Shown piece by piece: positions 1 to 9,687 of a stretch of DNA of 64,000 nt. The position numbers were made by a program, and so were the translations under genes. The DNA is taken from assembly GCF_029893805.1 (NCBI RefSeq), contig NZ_JARXYP010000002.1, positions 6,572,001 through 6,636,000 on the forward strand. Direction: 5' to 3'. Origin of the DNA: Streptomyces sp. SAI-135. GTDB lineage: Bacteria; Actinomycetota; Actinomycetes; Streptomycetales; Streptomycetaceae. How positions within the stretch are numbered: position 1 is the stretch's first letter; each line of letters starts with the position of its first letter. Below the pieces are notes generated by a model. That model was not told the DNA's origin, made no database searches, and was given only the letters and a program-made list of their open reading frames with translations.

Positions 1-431
1 CCTACGGCACCAAGGAGCGGATGCTCGTCGACTACGGCGTCGAGGGCACCCACTACACGGTCAAGGACGGCGTCCCGGTCAAGAACGACCTCGGCAACTC
101 CGAGGTCATCAACGCCTGGGTGATGCTGGCCGCGCCGGCCGCCTACTACGCCCACCCCGACTTCCCCGAGGTCGCCCGCAAGCAGGTCGAGTGGCAGCAG
201 CGGATGGGCGCCTTCATGAAGAAGACGTCCACCTTCGGCATGAACATCGTCGAGCCGACCCGCTACGCCAACCTCTCCAGCCAGTTCGAGCAGCTGGAGA
301 TCGACTACGTGCGCGGCAACCGCAAGCTCTCCGACGTCCAGGCCGCCATCTCCACCTGGAAGTCCTCCGGCGGCGACAAGCTGCGCGACTGGTACAAGCA
401 GCTCCTCGACAAGAACGGCAGCGGCGCCTGA
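1..431 (+). CDS. ABC transporter solute-binding protein, C-terminal part (runs in from left edge)
   Basis: The reading frame enters from the left edge and stops with TGA at 429-431, so only about 143 C-terminal residues are present. They include YGTKERMLVDYGVEGTHY, typical of the C-terminal region of the large LipO/LplA-type carbohydrate-binding lipoproteins, followed by a helical tail ending KQLLDKNGSGA. In the family these lipoproteins sit outside the membrane and pass oligosaccharides to a CUT1-type permease pair, and two such permeases follow directly. The stop overlaps the next start (TGATG), indicating translational coupling. From the downstream hydrolases I infer that the ligand is a xyloglucan oligosaccharide; the fragment itself does not show specificity. 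Confidence 0.85.
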   Translation, partial: YGTKERMLVDYGVEGTHYTVKDGVPVKNDLGNSEVINAWVMLAAPAAYYAHPDFPEVARKQVEWQQRMGAFMKKTSTFGMNIVEPTRYANLSSQFEQLEIDYVRGNRKLSDVQAAISTWKSSGGDKLRDWYKQLLDKNGSGA

Positions 432-1492
432 TGTCCCTCGCGGCCGGGAGCCGGCCCGACGGGACCCGTCCCCCCGCGGCCGTCGAGGAACCGGCGGCCG
501 CGGTCACCACCGCGGTGGCGGCTTCGGCGAAGGGGCGGGCGCCGCGCAAGGCGGCCAGGGCGGGCCGGGTTCCCTTCCGGGTCCGGCTGCGGCGCGACCG
601 CACGCTCATCCTGATGACGCTGCCCGTGATCCTCCTGCTCCTGCTCTTCAACTACGTCCCGCTGCTGGGCAACGTCGTCGCCTTCCAGGACTACGACCCC
701 TACATCTCCAGCAACGGCATCACCGCGATCTTCCACAGCCCCTGGGTCGGGGTGGAGCAGTTCTCGCGGATGGTCGACGACCCGCTGTTCTGGGACGCCA
801 CCAAGAACACCATCGTGCTGTTCGTGCTCCAGCTGGTGCTGTTCTTCCCGATCCCCATCGCCCTCGCGCTGCTCATCAACAGCGTGATCCGGCCGCGGGT
901 CCGGGCCGTGGCACAGGCGATCATGTACCTGCCGCACTTCTTCTCGTGGGTGCTCGTCGTCACCGTGTTCCAGCAGATCCTCGGCGGCGCGGGCATCATC
1001 GCCCAGACCCTGGAGGACCACGGCTGGAGCGGCTTCGACCTGATGACCGACGCGGGCCTGTTCAAGTACCTGGTCACCGCGCAGGCCGTCTGGAAGGACG
1101 CCGGCTGGGGGATCATCGTCTTCCTCGCCGCGCTGGCCGCCGTCAGCACCGACCTGTACGAGGCCGCCGCCATGGACGGCGCCGGACGCTGGCGTCGCAT
1201 GTGGCACGTGACGCTGCCCGCGCTGCGCCCGGTGATCGCGCTGCTGCTGGTGCTGAGGGTGGGCGACGCGCTGAGCGTGGGCTTCGAGCAGTTCCTGCTC
1301 CAGCGGGACGCGGTCGGTGTGGGGGCCAGCGAGGTCCTCGACACCTACGTGTGGAACATGGGTATCCAGAACGGCGACTTCAGCTACGCGGCCGCGGTCG
1401 GCCTCGTCAAGGGAGTCATCGGAGTGTGTCTCGTCCTGGCCGCGAACAAGTTCGCGCATCTGCTGGGCGAGCAGGGGGTGTACCAGAAGTGA
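431..1492 (+). CDS. Carbohydrate ABC transporter permease 1 (LplB/UgpA type)
   Basis: Integral membrane permease of a CUT1-type sugar ABC transporter, 353 residues. The ATG at 431 overlaps the stop of the binding-protein gene and was preferred to an in-frame upstream start that would lie inside that gene. A basic Ala/Arg-rich N-terminus is followed by a first membrane segment (LILMTLPVILLLLLFNYVPLL) and several further hydrophobic segments. The cytoplasmic EAA loop that contacts the ATPase is visible as YEAAAMDGAGRWRRMWHVTLP. No ATPase gene is nearby; streptomycetes commonly energise many such transporters with a shared MsiK-type ATPase encoded elsewhere (family knowledge, not seen here). Confidence 0.92.
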   Translation: MSLAAGSRPDGTRPPAAVEEPAAAVTTAVAASAKGRAPRKAARAGRVPFRVRLRRDRTLILMTLPVILLLLLFNYVPLLGNVVAFQDYDPYISSNGITAIFHSPWVGVEQFSRMVDDPLFWDATKNTIVLFVLQLVLFFPIPIALALLINSVIRPRVRAVAQAIMYLPHFFSWVLVVTVFQQILGGAGIIAQTLEDHGWSGFDLMTDAGLFKYLVTAQAVWKDAGWGIIVFLAALAAVSTDLYEAAAMDGAGRWRRMWHVTLPALRPVIALLLVLRVGDALSVGFEQFLLQRDAVGVGASEVLDTYVWNMGIQNGDFSYAAAVGLVKGVIGVCLVLAANKFAHLLGEQGVYQK

Positions 1493-2415
1493 GCCTCAAC
1501 ACGCAGCTCGTCCGCAGCCTCAAGGCTCCTCCCCGGCCCGCGTGGGAGGAGGAGCCCAGCAGGGCGGGACTCACGGCGAAGGGCGGCCTGCTGCTCCTGT
1601 GCTGCCTGGGCGTGCTCGGTCCGCTGTGGATCGTGATCGTCACCAGCCTCTCCCCGAAACCGGTGATCGACCGGGTCGGCGGCCTCGTCGTGATCCCGCA
1701 GGGCATCACCTTCGTCAACTACACGGAGTTGCTCAGCGGCGGCCAGGTGAGCCGGGCGATCATGGTCTCGGTCGGGGTGACCCTCGTCGGCACGCTCTTC
1801 TCGATGGCGGTGTCGGTGCTGGCGGCCTACGGCCTGTCGCGGCCGGGGAGCCTCGGGCACCGGTTCTTCCTGATGACCATGATGGCGACGATGTTCTTCG
1901 GGGCCGGCCTGATTCCGACCTACCTGCTGGTGCAGTCGCTCGGTCTGACGGACACCTATCTGTCCCTGATCCTGCCGAGTGCCGTCAGCGTCTTCAACAT
2001 CCTGGTGCTGCGGGCCTTCTTCATGGGCATCTCGCCCGAACTGACCGAGTCGGCGCGCATCGACGGGGCCGGTGACCTGCGGATCCTGCTGACCATCATC
2101 ATGCCGCTGTCCCGGGCCGTGCTGGCCGTCATCTCCCTGTTCTACGCGGTGGGTTACTGGAGCGCCTGGTTCAACGCGTCGATCTATCTGAGCGACCAGG
2201 ACATGATGCCGCTGCAGAACGTGCTCATCCAGCTGGTGCAGAAGCACACGGAGGCCCCCACGGGGTTGCAGCAGGCGGTGCGGACGGGGCAGTTGTCGGC
2301 GCTGGGGTTGCAGATGGCCGTCATGGTGCTGGCGTTGATCCCCGTGGCGGTGGCTTCTCCGTTCGTGCAGCGGCATTTCAAGAAGGGGATGCTGACGGGC
2401 GCGGTCAAGGGCTGA
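1489..2415 (+). CDS. Carbohydrate ABC transporter permease 2 (YtcP/LplC type)
   Basis: Second permease subunit, 308 residues. It starts at GTG 1489, overlapping the stop of permease 1 by four bases (GTGA). Hydrophobic segments alternate with short loops, beginning with GGLLLLCCLGVLGPLWIVIV. The EAA-type coupling motif is ESARIDGAGDLRILLTIIMPL, and the C-terminus HFKKGMLTGAVKG is typical of LplC/YtcP-type subunits. It would pair with permease 1 to form the membrane channel for the oligosaccharide captured by the preceding binding protein. The very tight spacing supports one transcript for all three transport genes. Confidence 0.92.
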   Translation: MSLNTQLVRSLKAPPRPAWEEEPSRAGLTAKGGLLLLCCLGVLGPLWIVIVTSLSPKPVIDRVGGLVVIPQGITFVNYTELLSGGQVSRAIMVSVGVTLVGTLFSMAVSVLAAYGLSRPGSLGHRFFLMTMMATMFFGAGLIPTYLLVQSLGLTDTYLSLILPSAVSVFNILVLRAFFMGISPELTESARIDGAGDLRILLTIIMPLSRAVLAVISLFYAVGYWSAWFNASIYLSDQDMMPLQNVLIQLVQKHTEAPTGLQQAVRTGQLSALGLQMAVMVLALIPVAVASPFVQRHFKKGMLTGAVKG

Positions 2416-2430
2416 CGGCCGTCTGTTGTC

Positions 2431-2478
2431 CGCGGCCGCGTCGTGGCGGGCCGCGCAGTTCCCCGCGCCCCTGGGTGG
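2431..2478 (-). repeat. Dispersed intergenic repeat, copy 1 (GGGGCGCGGGGAACTGCGCG family)
   Basis: On the minus strand this stretch reads as a GC-rich unit containing GGGGCGCGGGGAACTGCGCG and then GCCACGACG. The same core recurs at 10313-10360 and, with small changes, at 13771-13820, always between genes. From experience such units are abundant in Streptomyces intergenic DNA; their function is not established. Confidence 0.75.
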
Positions 2479-2513
2479 GTGCGTCCACCCTTCCTCACAC
2501 AGCGAGGTGTGTC

Positions 2514-4706
2514 ATGCGTGCGTCTGGTCCCAGTCGTCGTGCCGTTCTCTCCGCGACCGCTGCCGCTGCCGCGGTCACCGTCGTGCCGGCCTTCCCGGCG
2601 GTCGCCGTGGCCGCCGGCTCGGCCGCCCCCTCCTACCGCTGGCGCCAGGTCGTGATCGGCGGCACCGGGTTCGTCACCGGAGTCCTCTTCCACCCCTCCG
2701 TCCGCGGGCTGGCCTACGCCCGTACCGACATCGGCGGGGCCTACCGCTGGGACGACCGGAGCGCGCGCTGGATCCCGCTCAACGACGATCTCGGGTGGGA
2801 CGACTGGAACCTCCTCGGTGTCGAGGCCATGGCCGTCGACCCCGCCCACCCCGACCGCGTCTACCTCGCACTCGGCACCTACGCCCAGCCCTGGGCCGGC
2901 AACGGCGCCGTGCTGCGCTCCGAGAACCGGGGCGCCACCTGGGCGCGGACCGACCTCGCCGTGAAACTGGGCGGGAACGAGGACGGCAGGGGGACCGGGG
3001 AGCGGCTGCTCGTCGATCCCCGGGACGGCGACACCCTGTGGCTCGGCACCCGGCACGACGGGCTGCTCAAGTCCACCGACCGGGGCGCCACCTGGGCCGC
3101 GGCGAGCGGCTTCCCGGGCACGCCGAGCGGCAGCGGTCAGGGCGTCACCCTGCTCGTCGCCGCCGGGCGGGTCCTCTACGCGGGCTGGGGCGACTCCGAC
3201 GGCACCTCCGCCAACCTGTACCGCACCTCCGACGGCACCACCTGGGAGGCCGTCCCCGGGCAGCCCTCCGGCACGAACGCCAAGGTGCCGATCCGGGCCG
3301 CCTACGACTGCCACACCCGCGAGCTGTACGTCACCTACGCCGACGCGCCCGGGCCCAACGGGCAGTCCGACGGCAGTGTGCACAAGCTGGCCGTCGCCTC
3401 CGGCACGTGGACCGAGGTCACACCGGTGAAGCCCGGTGGCAGCGACACCTTCGGGTACGGGGGCGTCTCCGTGGACGCCCGCCGCCCCGGCACGGTCGTC
3501 GTCTCCACCAACAACCGCTGGTCGGCCGTCGACACCCTGTACCGCACCACGAACGGCGGCCGCACCTGGACGTCCCTCAAGGACTCCGCGGTCCTCGACG
3601 TCTCCGAGACCCCCTTCCTCACCTTCGGCGCCGACGCGCCCAAGTTCGGCTGGTGGATCCAGGCACTCGCCGTCGACCCGTACGACTCCCGGCACATCGT
3701 CTACGGCACCGGGGCCACCCTCTACGGCACCCGGGACCTCGAACACTGGGCCCCGCAGATCCGGGGCCTGGAGGAGACCTCCGTGCGCCAGTTGATCTCG
3801 CCGCCCACCGGGGAGGCACACCTGCTCAGCGGCCTGGGGGACATCGGGGTGATGTACCACGAGCGGCTCACCGCCTCGCCGTCGCGCGGGATGGCCTCGA
3901 ACCCCGTGTTCGGGACGGCGACGGGCCTCGCCCAGGCCGCCGCCAAGCCCTCGTACGTCGTCCGCACGGGCTTCGGCGACCACGGCAACGGCGCCTTCTC
4001 CCACGACGGCGGCAGGGCCTGGGCGCCCTTCGCGACCCAGCCGGACCTCGCCAAGGACGCCCCGGGCCCGATCGCCGTCAACAGCGACGGCAGCGTGCTG
4101 CTGTGGACCTTCGTGCACTGGGACGGCACCAAGTACCCCGCCCACCGCTCCACGGACAACGGGGCGACCTGGGCCGAGATCCCCTCCTTCCCGAAGGGCG
4201 CCACGCCGGTCGCCGACCCGGCCGACCCGGCCCGCTTCTACGCGTACGACACCGACACGGGAACGCTGTACGCCAGTACCGACAGCGGCCTCACGTTCAC
4301 CGCGCGCGCGAGCGGGCTGCCCTCCGGGGACACCCAGTTCGAACTGGTCGCGGCGCCCGGACGCACCGGCGACCTGTGGCTCTCGGCCAAGGCGAACGGG
4401 CTCCGCCGCTCCACGGACGGCGGCGCGAGCTTCACCGAGGTCGCCACCTGCTCGGCCTCGCACACGCTCGGCTTCGGCAGGGCGGCCGAGGGCGCCGGCT
4501 ACCCGGCGCTCTACATGGTCGGCTCCACCGGGACCATCACCGCCGTGTACCGCTCCGACGACGAGGCCGGGAGCTGGGTGCGCATCAACGACGACCGGCA
4601 CCAGTGGGGCTGGACCGGCGAGACGATCACCGGTGACCCGCGCGTGTACGGCCGTGTGTACATCGCCACCAACGGCCGGGGCATCCAGTACGGGGAGCCT
4701 GCATGA
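2514..4706 (+). CDS. Secreted GH74 xyloglucanase-like glycosidase
   Basis: Glycoside hydrolase family 74-like enzyme, 730 residues, expected to cut the beta-1,4-glucan backbone of xyloglucan outside the cell. The ATG at 2514 has GAGGTG just upstream and gives an export signal starting MRASGPSRRAVLSATAAAAA, with a twin-arginine-like SRRAVL motif (Tat export likely). The mature part begins near SYRWRQVVIGG and contains many Asp-box (BNR) repeats of the S/T-x-D-x-G-x-T-W type, as in the two seven-bladed propellers of GH74. The two catalytic-site aspartates expected in the family match TDIGG (D72) and GLGDIG (D443). No carbohydrate-binding module is visible. It overlaps the next gene by ATGA. Sialidase-like BNR proteins are an alternative, but the TDIGGAYRW motif favours GH74. 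Confidence 0.88.
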   Translation: MRASGPSRRAVLSATAAAAAVTVVPAFPAVAVAAGSAAPSYRWRQVVIGGTGFVTGVLFHPSVRGLAYARTDIGGAYRWDDRSARWIPLNDDLGWDDWNLLGVEAMAVDPAHPDRVYLALGTYAQPWAGNGAVLRSENRGATWARTDLAVKLGGNEDGRGTGERLLVDPRDGDTLWLGTRHDGLLKSTDRGATWAAASGFPGTPSGSGQGVTLLVAAGRVLYAGWGDSDGTSANLYRTSDGTTWEAVPGQPSGTNAKVPIRAAYDCHTRELYVTYADAPGPNGQSDGSVHKLAVASGTWTEVTPVKPGGSDTFGYGGVSVDARRPGTVVVSTNNRWSAVDTLYRTTNGGRTWTSLKDSAVLDVSETPFLTFGADAPKFGWWIQALAVDPYDSRHIVYGTGATLYGTRDLEHWAPQIRGLEETSVRQLISPPTGEAHLLSGLGDIGVMYHERLTASPSRGMASNPVFGTATGLAQAAAKPSYVVRTGFGDHGNGAFSHDGGRAWAPFATQPDLAKDAPGPIAVNSDGSVLLWTFVHWDGTKYPAHRSTDNGATWAEIPSFPKGATPVADPADPARFYAYDTDTGTLYASTDSGLTFTARASGLPSGDTQFELVAAPGRTGDLWLSAKANGLRRSTDGGASFTEVATCSASHTLGFGRAAEGAGYPALYMVGSTGTITAVYRSDDEAGSWVRINDDRHQWGWTGETITGDPRVYGRVYIATNGRGIQYGEPA

Positions 4707-6685
4707 CCCCGGGACTCCAGGACGCCACCCGCGGCCGCATCCTCTACGGCGGCGACTACAACCCCGAGCAGTGGCCCGAGGAGATCTGGCTGGAGGACGT
4801 CCGGCTGATGAAGGCCGCCGGCGTCAACTCCGTCACCCTCGGCGTGTTCTCCTGGGCGAGGCTCGAACCCCGGCCGGGGGAGCGGGACTTCGGCTGGCTG
4901 GACCGGCTGATGGACCTCCTGCACGAGAACGGCATCGGGGTCGTCCTGGCCACGCCCACCGCCTCGCCGCCGCCGTGGATGGGCCATCTGCACCCCGACA
5001 CCCTGCCCGTCACCGAGGACGGCCGCACCGAGCACTGGGGCGGGCGCCAGCACTTCTCGCACTCCAGCGCCACCTACCGGCGTTACGCCGCCGCCATCAC
5101 CGAGGACCTCGCCGCCCGCTACGGCGGCCACCCGGCCCTCACCCTGTGGCACATCAACAACGAGTACTGCACCTACGACTGGAGCGACGAGGCCGCCGCC
5201 CGTTTCCGCACCTGGCTCCAGAGCCGCTACGGCACCCTCGACGCCCTCAACTCCGCCTGGGGCACGGCCTTCTGGAGCCAGGGCTACGGCGACTGGGCCG
5301 AGATCCACACACCCCGCCACGCCCACTACATGAAGAACCCCACCCAGGTGCTGGACTTCAAGCGGTTCACCTCCGACATGCTCCTGGAGTGTTACGCGGC
5401 GGAGCGTGACATCGTCCGCCGCATCACCCCGCACACCCCGGTGACCAGCAACTTCATGCCGCTGTGGGCCGGTCAGGACGCCTGGCGCTGGGCCGCGGAG
5501 GAGGACGTCGTCTCCGTCGACCTCTACCCCGATCCGCGTGATCCGCTGGGGGCCCAACAGGGTGCGCTCGTGCAGGACATGACCCGTTCGCAGGCGCGCG
5601 GCCCCTGGATGCTGATGGAGCAGGCCGCGGGGCCGGTCAACTGGCGGGGTGTGAACCACCCCAAACCCCGCGGCCTGAACCGGCTCTGGTCCCTCCAGGC
5701 GGTCGCCCGCGGTGCCGACGCCGTCTGCTACTTCCAGTGGCGCCAGTCCCGGCAGGGCGCGGAGAAGTTCCACTCGGGGATGGTCAGCCACGCCGGGGAG
5801 GAGGGGCGCACCTACCAGGAGATCAAGCAGCTCGGCGCCGAACTGAACGTGCTGTCCCAGCATGTGACGGGCAGTCACACCGTCAACGACATCGCCGTCC
5901 TGCACGACTGGGAGGCCTGGTGGGCCGGTGCCCAGGAGGGCCGGCTCTCCCGCGAGGTCGACTACCCGGACGTCCTCCGTGCCTGGCACCGCGCCCTGTG
6001 GGAGGCCCACCTCACCACCGACTTCGCCCACCCCGCACACGACCTCACCGCCTACAAGGTGGTCGTCGTCCCCCAGCTTTACGCCCTCACCGACCCGGCG
6101 ATCGACAACCTCCTCGCGTACGTCCGCCAGGGCGGCACCCTGGTCTCCGGCTTCCTCACCGGCGTCGCCGACGAGGACGACCGGGTACGCCCCGGCGGTA
6201 TGGACGCCCGGCTGCGCGAGCTGTTCGGCATCCGCGTCCTGCACGAGTGGTGGCCATTGGACGCGGGGGAGCACGCCGAGTGCGACGGCCCCTCGGGCGG
6301 ATTCCGGGGCACCCTGTGGTCGGAGGAGATCGAGAAGACCGCCGGCGGGACGACCGAGGCCGCCTACAAGGGCGGTGAGCTCGACGGCCTGCCCGCCGTG
6401 CTGCGCAAGGACCGCGCCTGGTACCTCTCCACGCTTCCCGAGCCCGACGCGCTGCGCCGCCTGCTCGCGAGGATCGCCGCCGACGCCGGCGTCCGACCGG
6501 TCCTGGACGCCCTGCCCGACCGGGTCGAAGCGGTCCGCCGCGGCGAGCTGCTGTTCCTCCTCCACCACGGGCGCGAGCCGGTGACCGTCACCGTGCCGGG
6601 CACCCACCACGACCTGCTGACCGGGAGGACCGTCACGGACGAGGTGGTCCTGGGACGGTATGGGGCGGCGGTGCTCAGGCCATGA
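4703..6685 (+). CDS. GH42 beta-galactosidase, cytosolic
   Basis: Beta-galactosidase of glycoside hydrolase family 42, 660 residues, close to the family length. The N-terminus is diagnostic: YGGDYNPEQWPEEIWLEDV. The acid/base glutamate is in HINNEY (E154) and the nucleophile in MLMEQA (E306). The catalytic barrel is followed by the Rossmann-like trimerisation domain and a small beta domain, ending LGRYGAAVLRP. No signal peptide is present, so it acts in the cytosol. In this cluster its likely substrate is the galactose side chain of imported xyloglucan oligosaccharides (inference). It is translationally coupled to both neighbours by ATGA overlaps. Confidence 0.93.
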   Translation: MTPGLQDATRGRILYGGDYNPEQWPEEIWLEDVRLMKAAGVNSVTLGVFSWARLEPRPGERDFGWLDRLMDLLHENGIGVVLATPTASPPPWMGHLHPDTLPVTEDGRTEHWGGRQHFSHSSATYRRYAAAITEDLAARYGGHPALTLWHINNEYCTYDWSDEAAARFRTWLQSRYGTLDALNSAWGTAFWSQGYGDWAEIHTPRHAHYMKNPTQVLDFKRFTSDMLLECYAAERDIVRRITPHTPVTSNFMPLWAGQDAWRWAAEEDVVSVDLYPDPRDPLGAQQGALVQDMTRSQARGPWMLMEQAAGPVNWRGVNHPKPRGLNRLWSLQAVARGADAVCYFQWRQSRQGAEKFHSGMVSHAGEEGRTYQEIKQLGAELNVLSQHVTGSHTVNDIAVLHDWEAWWAGAQEGRLSREVDYPDVLRAWHRALWEAHLTTDFAHPAHDLTAYKVVVVPQLYALTDPAIDNLLAYVRQGGTLVSGFLTGVADEDDRVRPGGMDARLRELFGIRVLHEWWPLDAGEHAECDGPSGGFRGTLWSEEIEKTAGGTTEAAYKGGELDGLPAVLRKDRAWYLSTLPEPDALRRLLARIAADAGVRPVLDALPDRVEAVRRGELLFLLHHGREPVTVTVPGTHHDLLTGRTVTDEVVLGRYGAAVLRP

Positions 6686-8904
6686 CCGACGGACCCGTCC
6701 ACGGCACCTGGGAAGCCAGACCCGCCGCACGCTGGGAGGACGGCTTCCTCAGCGGCAACGGCCACCACGGTGCCCTCGTGTTCGGCGACCCGCAGGACGA
6801 GCGGGTCGTCGTCACCCACCACACCCTGGTCCGCCCCAACGGCGCCGAACACGCCCGGCCGCCCCGCCTGGCCGCCGAACTCCCGGCGCTCCAGGACCGG
6901 TTGCTCGCCGGTGAGCTCGACGCGGCCGAAAGTTTCACGGATGGCCGCCCGCTCCAGTGGGTGCAGCCCTTCCACCCCGCCTTCCAGATCCGGCTGCGCC
7001 GCCCGCGCACGGCCACGTCCGGATACCGCCGGTCCGTCGACTTCACCACCGGTGTGCTGCGCACGGAGTGCGAGGAGGGGCACGGACAGGTCTTCGTCTC
7101 CCGCGCCGACGACGTCGTCGTCCAGCACGTCGAGGCGACCGACCTGGTCGTCGCGCTAGACCACCGGCTGCCGGGTGCCCCTCACACCCTGAGGGTCGGA
7201 CAGAGCATCGTCCGCGCCGCCGAGGGGGCCCTGCTCACCCTGCGCGTGCGCTATCCCGACAGCGACCGCCGCTACACCGGCATCACCCTGGTCGTCCCCA
7301 CCGGCGGCGGCCGCACCGCGCTCGTGGCACCCGGCGCCCATGTCACCGGCGCCGACTCCGTCCTGCTCCTGACCCGCGTCGTGCGCCACACCGGCGAACT
7401 CGACACGACCCCCCACGTCGAGGCCCTGCGCGACCTGGTCCCCGAGCCCGAGACCGCGTCCGAGACGGAGTCCGCGTCCGACGCGTACGCCCGGCTCCTG
7501 GACCGGCACGTCCTGCTGCACCGCCCCGCCTACGAACGCGTCACCCTCGACCTCGGCGCCGACCCCGCCGAACGGGCGTTGCCCGGCTCCGAGTTGCTGG
7601 CGAAGCCCGACAGCCCGGCACTCCTGGAACGCCTGTTCGCCGCCGGCCGCTACCACCTGCTCTCCGCCAGTGGCCTCTTCCCGCCTCGCCTCACTGGCCT
7701 GTGGACCGGCGACTGGGACACCGCCTGGTCGGGGGCGTTCACCAACGACGCCAACGTCAACCTCCAGACGGCGTCGGCCGCGTGCGCCGCTCTCCCCGAA
7801 GTCACCGAAGCCCTGGCCTGTCTTGTCCACCGCCAGATACCCGACTGGCAGGACAACGCCCGCGAGATCTTCGGCGCCCGGGGTGTCGTGGCGCCGCCGC
7901 ACTCCGACGGCGAGTCCGGGCTGACGTACCACTTCAGCCGGGAGTACCCGCTGCACCTGTGGACCGCGGGCGCCGACTGGCTGCTCAAACCGCTGGTCGA
8001 CCACGACGAGACCCGCGGTGCGCGGGACCCGCGCACCGCCCACGCCCTCGCCGAGGTCGCCCGGTTCTACGAGGACTTCCTCACCCGGACGGACGCCGAC
8101 GGCCATCTCGTCGTCGTCCCCTCCTACTCGCCCGAGAACCGCCCCGCGAACGCCGGCTGGGGCGCGATCAACGCGGCCATGGACCTCTCCGCCGCCCGGC
8201 ACGCCCTGCGCACGGCCGCCGCCTACCACCCCGACCGAGCGGAAGCCTGGCGGGCCCTCGCCGACCGCCTCCCGCCCCACCGGATCAACGCCGACGGCGC
8301 CCTCGCCGAATGGGCCTGGCCCGGCCTCGACGACACCTACGACCACCGCCACCTCAGCCACCTCTACGGAGTCTGGCCGCTCGACGAGATCACCCCCTAC
8401 GACACCCCGGACCTGGCCGAGGCGGCCCGTCGCGCCCTCGCACTGCGCGGCTCCGAGAACGACTCCGCCCACGGTCACCTGCACCACGCCCTCGTCGCGG
8501 CCCGGCTGCGCGACGGCGAACGGGTCGCGCACGCGCTCGGCCAGGTCCTGGGAGGCGACTTCTTCCACGCCTCGCTGATGAGCGCCCACTACCCGCACCG
8601 GCACGTCTACAACGCGGACGCCGCCCACACCCTGCCCGCCGTCCTCGTCGAGATGCTCGTGCAGTCGACGCCGGACCGGCTGGTGCTGCTCCCGGCGGTC
8701 CCCGCCACCTGCCCCCGAGGCGCGCTACGGGGCGTCCGCACCAGGTTCGGGGCCGAACTCGACCTCACCTGGAGCCCCACCGAAGCGACGGCGGTGCTGC
8801 GCCCCACCCGCACCCACCGCGTCGAACTCCGGACTTCCTCCGGCGCCGAGCCCCTCGAACTCGTCGCCGGGGAAGACCACGTCCTCCGTCTGGAGGCGTG
8901 GTAA
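6682..8904 (+). CDS. GH95 alpha-L-fucosidase-like glycosidase
   Basis: Glycoside hydrolase family 95-type protein of 740 residues without a signal peptide. The N-terminus (WEDGFLSGNGHHGALVFG) matches the start of the GH95 beta-sandwich. The central TNDANVNLQTASA places two asparagines (about N358 and N360) where the base-activating Asn pair of family member AfcA lies. The (alpha/alpha)6 barrel follows, with HLSHLYGVWPLDEITP, and a C-terminal beta domain. GH95 enzymes remove alpha-1,2-linked fucose, and some act on alpha-L-galactose; both occur as terminal sugars on xyloglucan side chains. The start overlaps the GH42 stop by ATGA, so the cytosolic side-chain enzymes are co-expressed. Confidence 0.88.
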   Translation: MTDGPVHGTWEARPAARWEDGFLSGNGHHGALVFGDPQDERVVVTHHTLVRPNGAEHARPPRLAAELPALQDRLLAGELDAAESFTDGRPLQWVQPFHPAFQIRLRRPRTATSGYRRSVDFTTGVLRTECEEGHGQVFVSRADDVVVQHVEATDLVVALDHRLPGAPHTLRVGQSIVRAAEGALLTLRVRYPDSDRRYTGITLVVPTGGGRTALVAPGAHVTGADSVLLLTRVVRHTGELDTTPHVEALRDLVPEPETASETESASDAYARLLDRHVLLHRPAYERVTLDLGADPAERALPGSELLAKPDSPALLERLFAAGRYHLLSASGLFPPRLTGLWTGDWDTAWSGAFTNDANVNLQTASAACAALPEVTEALACLVHRQIPDWQDNAREIFGARGVVAPPHSDGESGLTYHFSREYPLHLWTAGADWLLKPLVDHDETRGARDPRTAHALAEVARFYEDFLTRTDADGHLVVVPSYSPENRPANAGWGAINAAMDLSAARHALRTAAAYHPDRAEAWRALADRLPPHRINADGALAEWAWPGLDDTYDHRHLSHLYGVWPLDEITPYDTPDLAEAARRALALRGSENDSAHGHLHHALVAARLRDGERVAHALGQVLGGDFFHASLMSAHYPHRHVYNADAAHTLPAVLVEMLVQSTPDRLVLLPAVPATCPRGALRGVRTRFGAELDLTWSPTEATAVLRPTRTHRVELRTSSGAEPLELVAGEDHVLRLEAW

Positions 8905-8941
8905 CCCCCCGCATTTCCCCCCACCCATGGAAAGGGACACC

Positions 8942-9652
8942 ATGGCAAGCACCCTGCGCAAGATCACCATGGCAGTGCTGGCCCCGGCGATGGCCATCGG
9001 CGCCACCGTCGGACTCGCCTCGGCCCCCGCCTCCGCCGCCGTCTGGAACTCCTGCGACCAGTGGGCCAACACGAGCCTGAACGGCTACACGCTCTACAAC
9101 AACATCTGGGGCTCCGGTGCCGGCAGCCAGTGCATCTGGGCCAACTCCGGCACGAACTGGGGCGTCTGGGCCGACCACCCCAACACCGGCGGCATCAAGT
9201 CCTACCCGAACTCCAAGAAGGTGATCAACAAGTCGATCACCTCGCTCGGTTCGCTCTCCAGCAACTACAACGTCACGGTCCCCTCGTCGGGCGCGTACAA
9301 CACCTCGTACGACATCTGGGACACCGACTACGACTACGAGATCATGCTCTGGGTCAACAAGACCGGAGCCGTCGGCCCGCTCGGCACCTCGCAGGGCAAC
9401 GTGACGCTGGGCGGCCACACCTGGACCGTCTACAAGGGCAGCAACGGCGCGAACGAGGTCTTCTCCTTCGTCCGCACCTCCAACTCCGGCTCCGGCACGG
9501 TCAACATCCTGCCGATCCTGAAGTGGATCAAGGACACCAAGGGCTGGTTCGGCAACGAGACCATCGGGGACGTGCAGTTCGGCTTCGAGATCACCAGCTC
9601 GTCCGGCGGCCTGAACTTCACCACCAACAACCTGACCGTAAGCAGCAGTTGA
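8942..9652 (+). CDS. Secreted GH12 endoglucanase / xyloglucanase-like
   Basis: Glycoside hydrolase family 12, 236 residues. The ATG at 8942 was chosen because GAAAGGGA lies about six bases upstream; an ATG at 8927 in frame lacks a site. A Sec signal (KITMAVLAPAMAIGATVGLA, cleavage after ASA) precedes the mature domain VWNSCDQWAN. The catalytic glutamates are in YDYEIMLW (E133, nucleophile) and FGFEI (E216, acid/base). It is a single catalytic domain with no cellulose-binding module. GH12 enzymes hydrolyse beta-1,4-glucans including xyloglucan; the surrounding GH74/42/95/31 genes favour xyloglucan here. It lies 37 bases after the GH95 gene in the same direction. Confidence 0.93.
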   Translation: MASTLRKITMAVLAPAMAIGATVGLASAPASAAVWNSCDQWANTSLNGYTLYNNIWGSGAGSQCIWANSGTNWGVWADHPNTGGIKSYPNSKKVINKSITSLGSLSSNYNVTVPSSGAYNTSYDIWDTDYDYEIMLWVNKTGAVGPLGTSQGNVTLGGHTWTVYKGSNGANEVFSFVRTSNSGSGTVNILPILKWIKDTKGWFGNETIGDVQFGFEITSSSGGLNFTTNNLTVSSS

Positions 9653-9687
9653 CCTGATCATGGGGCAGCGTCGGCTTTGATGGGAGC

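Noticed and set aside
2184..4601. An 805-codon minus-strand open frame opposite the GH74 gene
   Set aside because: Low-complexity Gly/Val/Ala/Arg mirror of GH74 codons; no domain and contradicts the clear coupled plus-strand operon.
8927..8941. Earlier ATG for the GH12 gene
   Set aside because: It lies before the GAAAGGGA ribosome-binding site that fits ATG 8942 and would add residues ahead of a normal signal peptide.
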